From the NCBI RefSeq assembly GCF_026239655.1, contig NZ_JAPIVO010000009.1, positions 372,001 to 436,000 of the forward strand: DNA of 64,000 nucleotides. The letters run 5' to 3'. Positions 23,962 to 32,677 of the stretch are shown here, piece by piece. The DNA comes from Pedobacter sp. MR2016-24. Lineage in GTDB: Bacteria; Bacteroidota; Bacteroidia; Sphingobacteriales; Sphingobacteriaceae. The stretch's first letter is position 1. The number at the start of each line of letters is the position of its first letter. The position numbers were made by a program, and so were the translations under genes. The notes under the pieces were generated by a model that saw only the letters and a list, made by a program, of their open reading frames with translations, had not been told where the DNA came from and searched no databases.

Positions 23962-26814
23962 ATGCGTAAAATTAGGGTCTGCTCCGTAATCTTTACAGGT
24001 GTAATGGTATTATGCCTGAATGTAAACGGACAAGAAAAAGAAAGTTATCTTAAAACTGCTTCCGGTACTGAAATCACGATTAAAAACTCATTAACGGGAA
24101 TCAAAAAAATCAGGCTCCAGCCAATTGCTGATCAGATTATTCATGTGACTGCCATTTCAGTAAATGAGTTCCCCATTGATAAAAGCCTGATGGCAGTATG
24201 GCCTTCAAAAACTGCTATACCTTATACGGCTAAATTTGAAAACGGTTCCGTTATCATTACTACGAAAACGATAAAAGCAGAAGTTTCTGTTGAAACAGGT
24301 ATTGTAACTTATCGCGACCTGAATAACAAACTGATTCTTACACAAAGCAAAACAATAGAACCTGCGCTGGTGCCTAAAGTTTTTAATGGCGAATCATCAT
24401 ATAAAGTATCTCAGGTTTTTGATGCACAGGAGAACGAAGCTTACTACGGACTTGGACAGCATCAGCAGGGACTGGTGAATTATAAAGGCCGCAGGGTAGA
24501 TCTTAGTCAATACAATACTGAAATAGGTGTTCCTTTCCTGATTTCTAACAAAGGTTATGGCATCTTATGGGATAATTATTCAATTACTAAAGCTGGTGAT
24601 ATCCGGGAATACCAACCGCTGAGTGCCATGCGTTTATTCTCGAAAACTGATAACGAAGGTTGGCTGACAGCAAGCTATTCCTTAAGAACCGCACCGGATA
24701 AGGTTTTATTGAGCCGTCCTGTCTCAGAAATTTCACAGAACTGGCTGACCGATCAGCATAAATTTCCTGCAAACATAAAAATGCAGGATGCTGTAGTAAA
24801 TTATGAAGGTGCAATAGCAGCAGATCAGGGAGGTTTGTATCAGTTACAACTAAAATATGCTGGTTATGTAAAAGTGTGGTTTGAGGGGAAACTGGTAGCA
24901 GATTACTGGCGTCAGGCCTGGAACCCCGGAGCTGCAATCATTGATCTCAAATTAGAAAAGAATAAAAAATCCAGGATAAAAATTGAATGGATGCCGGATG
25001 GTGGTGAATCTTATTTTGGACTCACCTGTCTTCCTCCTGTTCCGGAAGCTTTAGAAAACACTTTTGCGCTGACTTCAGAGTCGGGCGCCGCAGTAAACTA
25101 TTACTTCATCCACGGAGATAATGCCGATCAGGTAATCAGCGGATACCGTCAGATTACTGGTAAGGCAGTACTGATGCCTAAATGGGCAATGGGTTTCTGG
25201 CAAAGCAGAGAGCGTTATAAAACACAAGAAGATATATTAAGTACTGTCAAAGAATTCAGAGACCGTAAAATTCCGTTGGATAACATCGTGCTGGACTGGT
25301 CTTACTGGAAACAACCGGAATGGGGGAGTCAGCAGTTTGATCCTGCCCGTTTCGAAGCACCGGAAGAAATGATCAAATCATTACATGATCAGCATGTAAA
25401 TCTGATGATCTCTGTATGGCCTAAATTCAATAAAGGCTTTGATATCTACGATGATTTTGACAAAAACAAGTTCCTCTACAAAAGAAATATTGAAGATGGC
25501 CGCCGTGACTGGATCGGAACAGGCTACCAGAATACTTTCTATGATGCCTTCAATCCAAAAGCGAGAACAGCTTTCTGGAACCTGATGAACAAAAGACTAT
25601 ATAGTAAAGGTATTGATGCCTGGTGGATGGATGCTACAGAGCCTGACATGCATTCGAACGAATCTGTAGAGGTTAGAAAAGAGTTAATGACACCTACTTA
25701 TGAAGGATCCTCTACCACTTATTTCAATGCTTTCCCACTACAAAATGCGAAGGGTGTATATGAAGGTCAGCGTAAGGTTAATCCAAATAACAGGGTATTT
25801 ATCCTGACCAGATCTGCTTATGCAGGTTTACAACGTTATGCAGCGGCAGCCTGGAGTGGCGATATTGCTTCACGCTGGGATGATATGAAAAACCAGATCG
25901 GTGCAGGTATCAACTTCTCTTTATCCGGAATGCCATACTGGACCATGGACATTGGCGGGTTTTCTGTAGAAAAACGTTATGAAGAGGCAAAAGGAGCTGA
26001 TCTGGAAGAATGGAGAGAATTAAATACACGCTGGTACCAGTTCGGTGCTTTTGTGCCTTTATTCAGGGTTCACGGACAATATCCTTTCAGAGAGATTTAC
26101 AATATCGCTCCTGAAACTCATCCTGCTTATAAAAGCATGTTATACTATAATAAGCTGAGGTACCGTCTGATGCCTTATATCTATTCATTGGCAGGTAACA
26201 GTTATCAGCAGGATTATACCATGATGCGTGGATTGATGATGGATTTCCCTCAGGATCTGAAAGCATCGAACCTGAATGATGAATTCATGTTTGGCCCTTC
26301 ATTATTGATCAACCCGGTTTATACTTATAAAGACAGGAGCAAAAATGTTTATCTGCCTGCTGGTCACGGTTGGTATGACCTGTATTCTGGTAAATACTTT
26401 AAAGGTGGTCAGGAGATCAAAGCCGAAGCAACTTATGAAAGGATGCCTGTTTATGTAAAAGAAGGATCTATCCTGCCTACAGGACCAGAATTACAATATA
26501 CTTCGGAAAAAGCAGCTGATCCGCTTACTTTATTTGTATACACAGGTAAGGACGCGAGCTTCTCCTTGTATGAAGATGAAGGTACCAACTACAACTATGA
26601 AAAGGGTGCTTTCTCTACCATCAACTTTAATTACTCCGAGCAAGGAAAAAGCCTGACAATAGGGGATAGAAAAGGTAGTTTTGCCGGAATGCTGAATGAC
26701 AGGACAATCCGCATCATCGTGATCTCGCCGAAATCTGCTAAAGCGCTGAATTTTGTGCAGAAAGCTGGTCACACCTTAAAATACAGCGGTAAACAGACCG
26801 TGATTAAACTGTAA
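23962..26814 (+). CDS. GH31 glycosidase with PA14 insert, probable alpha-xylosidase
   Basis: 950 residues with a signal peptide (about 1-23). The N-terminal GH31 sandwich is interrupted by a PA14-like beta module at about 265-350 (YAGYVKVWFEGKLVADYWRQ). The (beta/alpha)8 core follows, with nucleophile D557 in WWMDATEPD and acid/base D634 in WSGDIASRW. The substrate-loop segment LDWSYWKQPEWGSQQFDP lies near residue 443. PA14-bearing GH31 enzymes of this shape, such as those of Cellvibrio and Bacteroides xyloglucan loci, remove non-reducing alpha-1,6-xylose from xyloglucan oligosaccharides. It is the first gene after the HTCS and its putative operator, 50 bases before susC. Alpha-glucosidase activity cannot be excluded from sequence alone. 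Confidence 0.9.
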   Translation: MRKIRVCSVIFTGVMVLCLNVNGQEKESYLKTASGTEITIKNSLTGIKKIRLQPIADQIIHVTAISVNEFPIDKSLMAVWPSKTAIPYTAKFENGSVIITTKTIKAEVSVETGIVTYRDLNNKLILTQSKTIEPALVPKVFNGESSYKVSQVFDAQENEAYYGLGQHQQGLVNYKGRRVDLSQYNTEIGVPFLISNKGYGILWDNYSITKAGDIREYQPLSAMRLFSKTDNEGWLTASYSLRTAPDKVLLSRPVSEISQNWLTDQHKFPANIKMQDAVVNYEGAIAADQGGLYQLQLKYAGYVKVWFEGKLVADYWRQAWNPGAAIIDLKLEKNKKSRIKIEWMPDGGESYFGLTCLPPVPEALENTFALTSESGAAVNYYFIHGDNADQVISGYRQITGKAVLMPKWAMGFWQSRERYKTQEDILSTVKEFRDRKIPLDNIVLDWSYWKQPEWGSQQFDPARFEAPEEMIKSLHDQHVNLMISVWPKFNKGFDIYDDFDKNKFLYKRNIEDGRRDWIGTGYQNTFYDAFNPKARTAFWNLMNKRLYSKGIDAWWMDATEPDMHSNESVEVRKELMTPTYEGSSTTYFNAFPLQNAKGVYEGQRKVNPNNRVFILTRSAYAGLQRYAAAAWSGDIASRWDDMKNQIGAGINFSLSGMPYWTMDIGGFSVEKRYEEAKGADLEEWRELNTRWYQFGAFVPLFRVHGQYPFREIYNIAPETHPAYKSMLYYNKLRYRLMPYIYSLAGNSYQQDYTMMRGLMMDFPQDLKASNLNDEFMFGPSLLINPVYTYKDRSKNVYLPAGHGWYDLYSGKYFKGGQEIKAEATYERMPVYVKEGSILPTGPELQYTSEKAADPLTLFVYTGKDASFSLYEDEGTNYNYEKGAFSTINFNYSEQGKSLTIGDRKGSFAGMLNDRTIRIIVISPKSAKALNFVQKAGHTLKYSGKQTVIKL

Positions 26815-26864
26815 CCAAATTAATAACCAATATATAAAATGAATACATTATTTACTAAATCCTT

Positions 26865-29800
26865 ATGAACGGCATGAAAAAGCATTTGAATATAAACAGG
26901 AACAGCGCCTTTTTGCTGCTGTTTCTTACACTGCTGAGTTTCAGTGAGGCACTATTTGCACAGCAGCGCCAGATCAGTGGAAAAGTAACTTCAGCAGACG
27001 GACCATTGCCCGGTGCAGTGGTAAAAATTAAAGGAAAAAGCGGAGGCACAGGTACCAATAATGACGGTGCTTTTGTAATCAGCGCACAGACAGGTGATAT
27101 ACTTGTAATCAGTTCGATCGGTTACAAAACGAAAGAAGTACCGGTTTCTACGGGCAATACGGTAAATGTAGTATTGGCAGATGATAACCAGAACCTGGAT
27201 GAAGTGGTAGTAGTAGGATACGGTGTGCAGCAGAAAAAGCTGGTGACTGGTGCTACAGTACAGGTTAAGGGAGAGACACTGCAAAAACAAAGTACAACAA
27301 ATGCATTGCAGGGCTTACAAGGTCAGAGTCCGGGTGTACAGATTACCTCTACTTCAGGTCAGCCTGGAGAAGCGCTAAAAGTAACAATTAGGGGATTAGG
27401 TACCGTAGGTAATTCCGGGCCATTATACGTTGTTGATGGTGTGCTTACAGGCGATATTACTTATTTAAACTCTGCTGATATTGAATCAATAGATATTCTA
27501 AAAGATGCGGCATCTGCAGCGATCTACGGTTCACAGGCTGCAAATGGTGTAATTCTGGTAACTACCAGGACAGGTAAAAGAGGTCAGTCAGGTCAAATCA
27601 CTTTTGATGCTTACGCCGGAGTGCAGAATGTCGGTAAAAAAATAGATATGTTAAATTCTCAGCAATATGCTTCTATTATGAATGAAGCAGCTATCAATGG
27701 GGGTAAACAGCCTATTTTTACCAACGGGCAGATTGCAGCGATGGGAGAGGGAACCAACTGGATAGATCAGATGTTCACGGACAATGCTTTAACACAAAAT
27801 TATGCATTCGGTGCTTCAGGTGCATCAGAAGCATCGGTTTACTCGCTAGGTTTGTCTTATACTGGTCAGGCCGGTGTAGTCGGCGGTAAAAGTTTATCTA
27901 ATTATGACCGTTATAATTTCAGGATCAATACTGAACATAACTTCTACAAAGATATTATCAAGATAGGTCAGCATCTGACTTACAGTGATCTTAAGTCTAA
28001 CGGAATAGGGGTTGGGAACATCTATAACAATTCGCTTAGAGGAGCTTTTAATACCAGTCCCTTTGTACCCGTATATGATGCAAATGGCAATTTCTTTGAT
28101 AATTCAGGATCAACCTGGTTTCCTGGTGAAGCTAACCCATATGCCTTAATGGTGCTTACAAATCAAAATAAAAGGACTAGTCAGCGTCTGTTGGGTGATA
28201 TTTATATGGTAGTAGAACCAATTAAAGGATTAAAATTCCGTACAAGTCTTGGTATGGATTACAATAATGCTGATAGTCGTTCATTTACGCCTCTTTATCA
28301 ATTATCTACCTATGCCTTTACCTCTACAACAAAAGCTACACAGTCGATGGATAAAGGCAAATCATTTATATTTGACAATCTCTTAAGCTACCAGTTCAAA
28401 GTAAAAAATGATCATACTTTCGAGGTGTTGGCAGGTAGCTCAGCTTACCAGGCAGATGGATCATCAATCTTTGGAACAAATACAAACCTGGTATTTGAGG
28501 ATCTTGATCACGCATGGTTAAGCAATGCAACGAACAAAGATGGTACAGGAATTAACATTGGGGGGCGACCAATTCCATCTGATCGAAGGATGTCATATTT
28601 TGGTAGGATCAACTACAATTATAAAGAGAAATATCTGATCAATGCTACTTTCAGAGCTGATGGTTCATCCAGATTCTCGTCTGCAAATCGTTGGGGATAT
28701 TTTCCTTCAATTTCAGCAGGCTGGGTAGCTACTAATGAGAAATTCCTTGAAGGCCAAAAAGGTTGGCTGGATTTCTTAAAAGTTCGTGCTAGCTGGGGAC
28801 AGGTAGGAAACCAGAATATTCCGGCTTTCCAATATCTGGCACCTGTTAATTTAGCTTATACTAACTATACATTTGGCGATAAAGAAGGTACACTGATTCC
28901 AGGTGCTTACCAAAGCAGGATCAGCAATCCAAATATCAAATGGGAAACTTCAGAACAGGCCAATATCGGATTTGACGCTAATTTGCTAAAAAGCAAACTG
29001 ACGATCAACTTTGACTGGTACAATAAAACAACTAAAGACTGGTTGCTATCTGCACCTATCCTGGCAACAGCAGGTGCTGATGCCCCTTTTATCAATGGTG
29101 GTAATGTGGAAAATAAAGGTGTTGAGCTTGCAGTTACCTACCGTAGTAACATTGGCGACTTCAATTATTCTGTGGGTGTAAATGGAGCTTACAATAAAAA
29201 TAAGGTAGTTAATATCCCTACTGCTGATCAGACTATTCACGGCGGAACAGGTGTATTGTATGATAATTCACTAGAATTCTACAGAGCACAGAGCGGATTT
29301 CCTATCGGATACTTCTGGGGACTTAAATCGGCTGGCATCTTCCAGAATGAAGCAGAAGTGCAGAATTACAGATCGGCTGCGGGAAAGGTAATCCAGCCTA
29401 CAGCACTGCCTGGAGATGCGAGATTTACAGACATCAATGGTGATGGTGTAATTGACAATAATGACCGTACGATGGTTGGTAATCCTAATCCAGACTATAC
29501 GTTTGGGATTACGCTTTCTGGTGACTATAAAGGTTTCGACTTTTCTGTTGTAGCTTCAGGTGTGGCCGGAAATGATATCGTACAGTCATACAGAAATCAA
29601 ACCAGTCAGTTTTCAAATTATACAACAGCCGTTTTGGACAGATGGCATGGTGAAGGTACTTCAAACACTGTACCACGTGTAACTGAAACACCTGTTAGTT
29701 ATGCTACCTTCTCAGATCTTTATATTCAAAAAGGAGATTTTCTGAGAATCAGCAATATCACTGTAGGATATGATTTGGGCAAAATATTCAAGAAAAGTTA

Positions 29801-30011
29801 TTTGAAACAAGTGAGATTATATGCTGCAGCATTGAATGTTTATACTTTCACAAAGTATAATGGTATGGATCCGGAGATTGCGTACGGAGGTATTCCTTCT
29901 ACCAATTCGAATGGAGAAAGCATTGTTCAGGATGCCTATGCATCGGGTATCGACGTAGGTTATTATCCAAGACCGAGAACATTTATGTTCGGTGCAAACT
30001 TTAAGTTTTAA
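26865..30011 (+). CDS. SusC/RagA-type TonB-dependent outer-membrane transporter
   Basis: 1048 residues. It has a signal peptide (ending ALFAQ) and a carboxypeptidase-regulatory-like domain (about 37-115: ISGKVTSADGPLPGAVVKIK). The plug domain contains LQGLQGQSPGVQITSTSGQP and SAAIYGSQAANGVILVTTR, and a C-terminal 22-stranded barrel ends in RPRTFMFGANFKF with terminal aromatic residue. With SusD as its lid it imports oligosaccharides across the outer membrane using TonB energy. Either the ATG at 26865 or that at 26874 could start it; the second gives a more typical MKKHLN signal peptide. A nine-codon frame ending on this start (26839-26868, ATGA overlap) is probably chance. susD follows after 20 bases. 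Confidence 0.95.
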   Translation: MNGMKKHLNINRNSAFLLLFLTLLSFSEALFAQQRQISGKVTSADGPLPGAVVKIKGKSGGTGTNNDGAFVISAQTGDILVISSIGYKTKEVPVSTGNTVNVVLADDNQNLDEVVVVGYGVQQKKLVTGATVQVKGETLQKQSTTNALQGLQGQSPGVQITSTSGQPGEALKVTIRGLGTVGNSGPLYVVDGVLTGDITYLNSADIESIDILKDAASAAIYGSQAANGVILVTTRTGKRGQSGQITFDAYAGVQNVGKKIDMLNSQQYASIMNEAAINGGKQPIFTNGQIAAMGEGTNWIDQMFTDNALTQNYAFGASGASEASVYSLGLSYTGQAGVVGGKSLSNYDRYNFRINTEHNFYKDIIKIGQHLTYSDLKSNGIGVGNIYNNSLRGAFNTSPFVPVYDANGNFFDNSGSTWFPGEANPYALMVLTNQNKRTSQRLLGDIYMVVEPIKGLKFRTSLGMDYNNADSRSFTPLYQLSTYAFTSTTKATQSMDKGKSFIFDNLLSYQFKVKNDHTFEVLAGSSAYQADGSSIFGTNTNLVFEDLDHAWLSNATNKDGTGINIGGRPIPSDRRMSYFGRINYNYKEKYLINATFRADGSSRFSSANRWGYFPSISAGWVATNEKFLEGQKGWLDFLKVRASWGQVGNQNIPAFQYLAPVNLAYTNYTFGDKEGTLIPGAYQSRISNPNIKWETSEQANIGFDANLLKSKLTINFDWYNKTTKDWLLSAPILATAGADAPFINGGNVENKGVELAVTYRSNIGDFNYSVGVNGAYNKNKVVNIPTADQTIHGGTGVLYDNSLEFYRAQSGFPIGYFWGLKSAGIFQNEAEVQNYRSAAGKVIQPTALPGDARFTDINGDGVIDNNDRTMVGNPNPDYTFGITLSGDYKGFDFSVVASGVAGNDIVQSYRNQTSQFSNYTTAVLDRWHGEGTSNTVPRVTETPVSYATFSDLYIQKGDFLRISNITVGYDLGKIFKKSYLKQVRLYAAALNVYTFTKYNGMDPEIAYGGIPSTNSNGESIVQDAYASGIDVGYYPRPRTFMFGANFKF

Positions 30012-30031
30012 TCTACCTGATTTTAGAAATT

Positions 30032-31624
30032 ATGAAAGCTATAAAAATATTTACAATTGCAGCACTCTTTTTATCACTTGGAGCATGCAAAAAAGGTTTC
30101 CTTGATGTGGAGCCTATCACTACGGTAACTGAAGAGAACTTCTATAAAACACCAAAAGATGCATACACTGCATTGGTAGGTTGCTATGACGGGATGCAAA
30201 TTGTGTGGACTGAAGGTGTTTCTCTACCTGTTGCTGCCGAAGTAATGTCTGATAACGCCTTTGGGGGTACTGGAAATTCAGATGGATTTGGCTACCAGAT
30301 GTTAGATGAATTTGATAAATCACGTTCTCCTGCTGACCAGGATCTTTTCGGAGGAAACTGGGTATTATATTATAAGGCTTTATTTCGCTGCAATACGTTA
30401 ATTGCCAAGATGGATCAGATTCAGTGGGGTACTGATGCACAACTACGCAAAACTTACGAATCTGAAGCACGTTATATTCGCGCCTACCTGTTATTTGATA
30501 TGGTCAGACTCTGGGGTAATATTCCTCTGATAACTGTACCAACAAGTGAAAATATTCCACAATCAAGTCCGGAGGCCGTTTACAAACAAATTGCGGAAGA
30601 CCTGAAATTTGCTTCCGAAAATATGCTGGCTACATCTTATACGGCACAACCAGTTGCAGAACATGGTCGCGCCACTAAATATGCTGCTGAAGCCTTATTA
30701 GGCAGGGTTTATCTTTTTTATACCGGTTATTATGCAAAGACAGATTTAGCTGGCGTAGTGACAAGAGCACAAGCACTTGCTTATCTGGAAGATGTTATCA
30801 CCAATGGTGGTTATGGTTTGGTGGAAAATTTTGCAAATCTATGGCCTGCTGCTTCACCAGCCACTTATGTAGGTGAAGACAATAAAGAAACCATTTTTGC
30901 AATTAAATATACCTATACCAGCGATTACAATGGTAACAGGGACGGGAATTACTGGATGGTCATGACCGGAATGAGAGAATTTTCTTTCGCACCGTACGGT
31001 AATGGCTGGGGCGGACAAACGGTAAACCCGAAATTATGGAATGCCTATGCCTCCACGGATACACGTAGAAGTGCATCTATCATCTCTATTGCAGGTGAGA
31101 ACATTCCCTTCACAAATCAAAAAGGTCAGCGTGAATACACAGGCTATTATGGTAAAAAATACAGTCCTATGTTAGGTGCAGATGGAAAACCTTTACCTGA
31201 TACCTACGGAAATCCTAACTTCCAGATTGCACAGTTTCAGGATTATGTGGTTATCCGCTATGCTGATGTATTATTAATGGCAGCAGAATTAGGCAGCCCT
31301 AATGCACAGACTTATTTTGATAGAGTAAGACAGCGTGCATATCTGACAGCTTTTACACCTTTAGCCTTAACTACAGACAACTTGTTCCAGGAACGCAGAT
31401 TAGAGTTTGCATTGGAAGGAATCAGGTATTATGACTTATTACGTCAGGGTGTTCCAAAAGCGGCACAAACTATCGCAGAAAGCGTAAGTTTATTGAATGG
31501 AGGAGCTTCTGTAACTAAAACAATCTCTGCAGGTAATATCACGACCACGCAGGGCTTACAGCAGATTCCTTATACACAAATTACTTTGTCCAACGGTACA
31601 TTAAAACAAAACGCCGGCTGGTAA
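30032..31624 (+). CDS. SusD/RagB-family surface glycan-binding lipoprotein
   Basis: 530 residues. The lipoprotein signal has a lipobox cysteine at SLGACKKG (residue 19), and then the helical TPR-rich SusD fold: FLDVEPITTVTEENFYKTPK at the N-terminus, ARYIRAYLLFDMVRLWGNIP near residue 145, and the C-terminal QERRLEFALEGIRYYDLLRQ near residue 452. SusD proteins cap the SusC barrel from outside and bind the polysaccharide. Directly follows susC and precedes another lipoprotein gene by 25 bases. Confidence 0.95.
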   Translation: MKAIKIFTIAALFLSLGACKKGFLDVEPITTVTEENFYKTPKDAYTALVGCYDGMQIVWTEGVSLPVAAEVMSDNAFGGTGNSDGFGYQMLDEFDKSRSPADQDLFGGNWVLYYKALFRCNTLIAKMDQIQWGTDAQLRKTYESEARYIRAYLLFDMVRLWGNIPLITVPTSENIPQSSPEAVYKQIAEDLKFASENMLATSYTAQPVAEHGRATKYAAEALLGRVYLFYTGYYAKTDLAGVVTRAQALAYLEDVITNGGYGLVENFANLWPAASPATYVGEDNKETIFAIKYTYTSDYNGNRDGNYWMVMTGMREFSFAPYGNGWGGQTVNPKLWNAYASTDTRRSASIISIAGENIPFTNQKGQREYTGYYGKKYSPMLGADGKPLPDTYGNPNFQIAQFQDYVVIRYADVLLMAAELGSPNAQTYFDRVRQRAYLTAFTPLALTTDNLFQERRLEFALEGIRYYDLLRQGVPKAAQTIAESVSLLNGGASVTKTISAGNITTTQGLQQIPYTQITLSNGTLKQNAGW

Positions 31625-31649
31625 TCATTATTGATTTAATCTTTGAGAA

Positions 31650-32564
31650 ATGAATTCATATAAAAAACTAATCGTGATGCTGATGCTGCCTACGCTCTTC
31701 ATCGCATGTAAAAAAGATGAGCATAGTCTGGGTACTGTGCTGGATAAATCTGAAATTAAATATTCAGTAACACAGGATCTCACTGCTGATCCAGGTGGTA
31801 ATACCGTGATCTTGAAAAACCTCACGCCTGCTACTTTGCCGATGTGGGATTATAGCACGGGTACTTCCAACAGAATGACTGATACAGTAAGATTTCCTTT
31901 TGTGGGTGATTATAAGATCAAATTTTCCGTATCCACAGGAGGATCAATTGTTCAGTTAGACTCTGTCATCGTGAAAGTAACTAAAGATAACCTGGCCTAT
32001 GTGAATGATCCGTTATGGCTTGATATTTCTGGCGGCGTAGGGAACGAAAAACAATGGGTGCTTGATGTTAACGCTAAGAATTTTAATGGTCCTATGGCAT
32101 TTTATGGCACTACAAATGGCTGGCTTGCTGAAGGTGGACCATGGTCTTCTGGTGCTTTTTCAACTGGTTGTTATGGTGGCGACTGCTGGACATGGGGGCC
32201 GGACCTTGCAACCATTTATGGAGGTATGATGACTAAGGGTGACTATGGTGTGATGACTTTCGGTTTGAAAAATACCGCTTCGTTTAATGCAGTTAAATTG
32301 ATGGAAAATGGTGTAATACAAAACGGAAGTTATACGATCAACACAGGTGCTAAAATATTAACCATCAACAATGGCAATATCCTGCGTGGTTATAAACCGG
32401 CCAAAAATGGGATTACCGGAATCAGTAACTGGACTACTTATAAAATCCTGACCTTAAATGAGAACTTTATGCAGTTAGGCGTAATTAGGGACAAAGATGT
32501 AGATGGCGAGGGCCCCGCAATGATTGTTTACAACTTCATTTCAAAGAGTTTCGCTGATAATTAG
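31650..32564 (+). CDS. Lipoprotein, probable surface glycan-binding protein (SusE/SGBP position)
   Basis: 304 residues with a lipobox at LFIACKKD (Cys 20). The N-terminal part (about 30-115) looks like an immunoglobulin/PKD-type beta domain (TVRFPFVGDYKIKFSVSTGG). The C-terminal part is rich in Gly, Trp and Asn (TGCYGGDCWTWGPDLATIYG near residue 174, with two cysteines four residues apart). No catalytic motif is seen. The gene follows susD, where Sus-type loci keep additional surface glycan-binding proteins, so carbohydrate binding is the likely role. The family is not firmly recognised. A terminator-like hairpin lies 47 bases after the stop. Confidence 0.75.
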   Translation: MNSYKKLIVMLMLPTLFIACKKDEHSLGTVLDKSEIKYSVTQDLTADPGGNTVILKNLTPATLPMWDYSTGTSNRMTDTVRFPFVGDYKIKFSVSTGGSIVQLDSVIVKVTKDNLAYVNDPLWLDISGGVGNEKQWVLDVNAKNFNGPMAFYGTTNGWLAEGGPWSSGAFSTGCYGGDCWTWGPDLATIYGGMMTKGDYGVMTFGLKNTASFNAVKLMENGVIQNGSYTINTGAKILTINNGNILRGYKPAKNGITGISNWTTYKILTLNENFMQLGVIRDKDVDGEGPAMIVYNFISKSFADN

Positions 32565-32611
32565 TTATTTCCTGGCGTTCTCTTTTAATAATAACGGTCA
32601 TTAAATCGTTG

Positions 32612-32649
32612 AAAAGCCTGAAAGCATTTTTTGCTATTCGGGCTTTTTT
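32612..32649 (+). terminator. Terminator or attenuator between the SusCD block and GH2
   Basis: An 11-bp outer stem with one wobble pair (32612-32622 with 32637-32647) continues, after a bulged A, into a 4-bp inner stem; the loop is five T and a T-run follows. It lies inside the open frame of the GH2 gene if a TTG at 32609 is used, which argues against that start. It may reduce GH2/GH95 expression relative to SusC/D. Confidence 0.8.
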
Positions 32650-32677
32650 AAAAACTTATATACTTAAACTTATTCCC

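Noticed and set aside
26839..26868. Nine-codon frame ending on the susC start (ATGA overlap)
   Set aside because: Too short for any evidence of translation, and the sequence is ordinary AT-rich leader.
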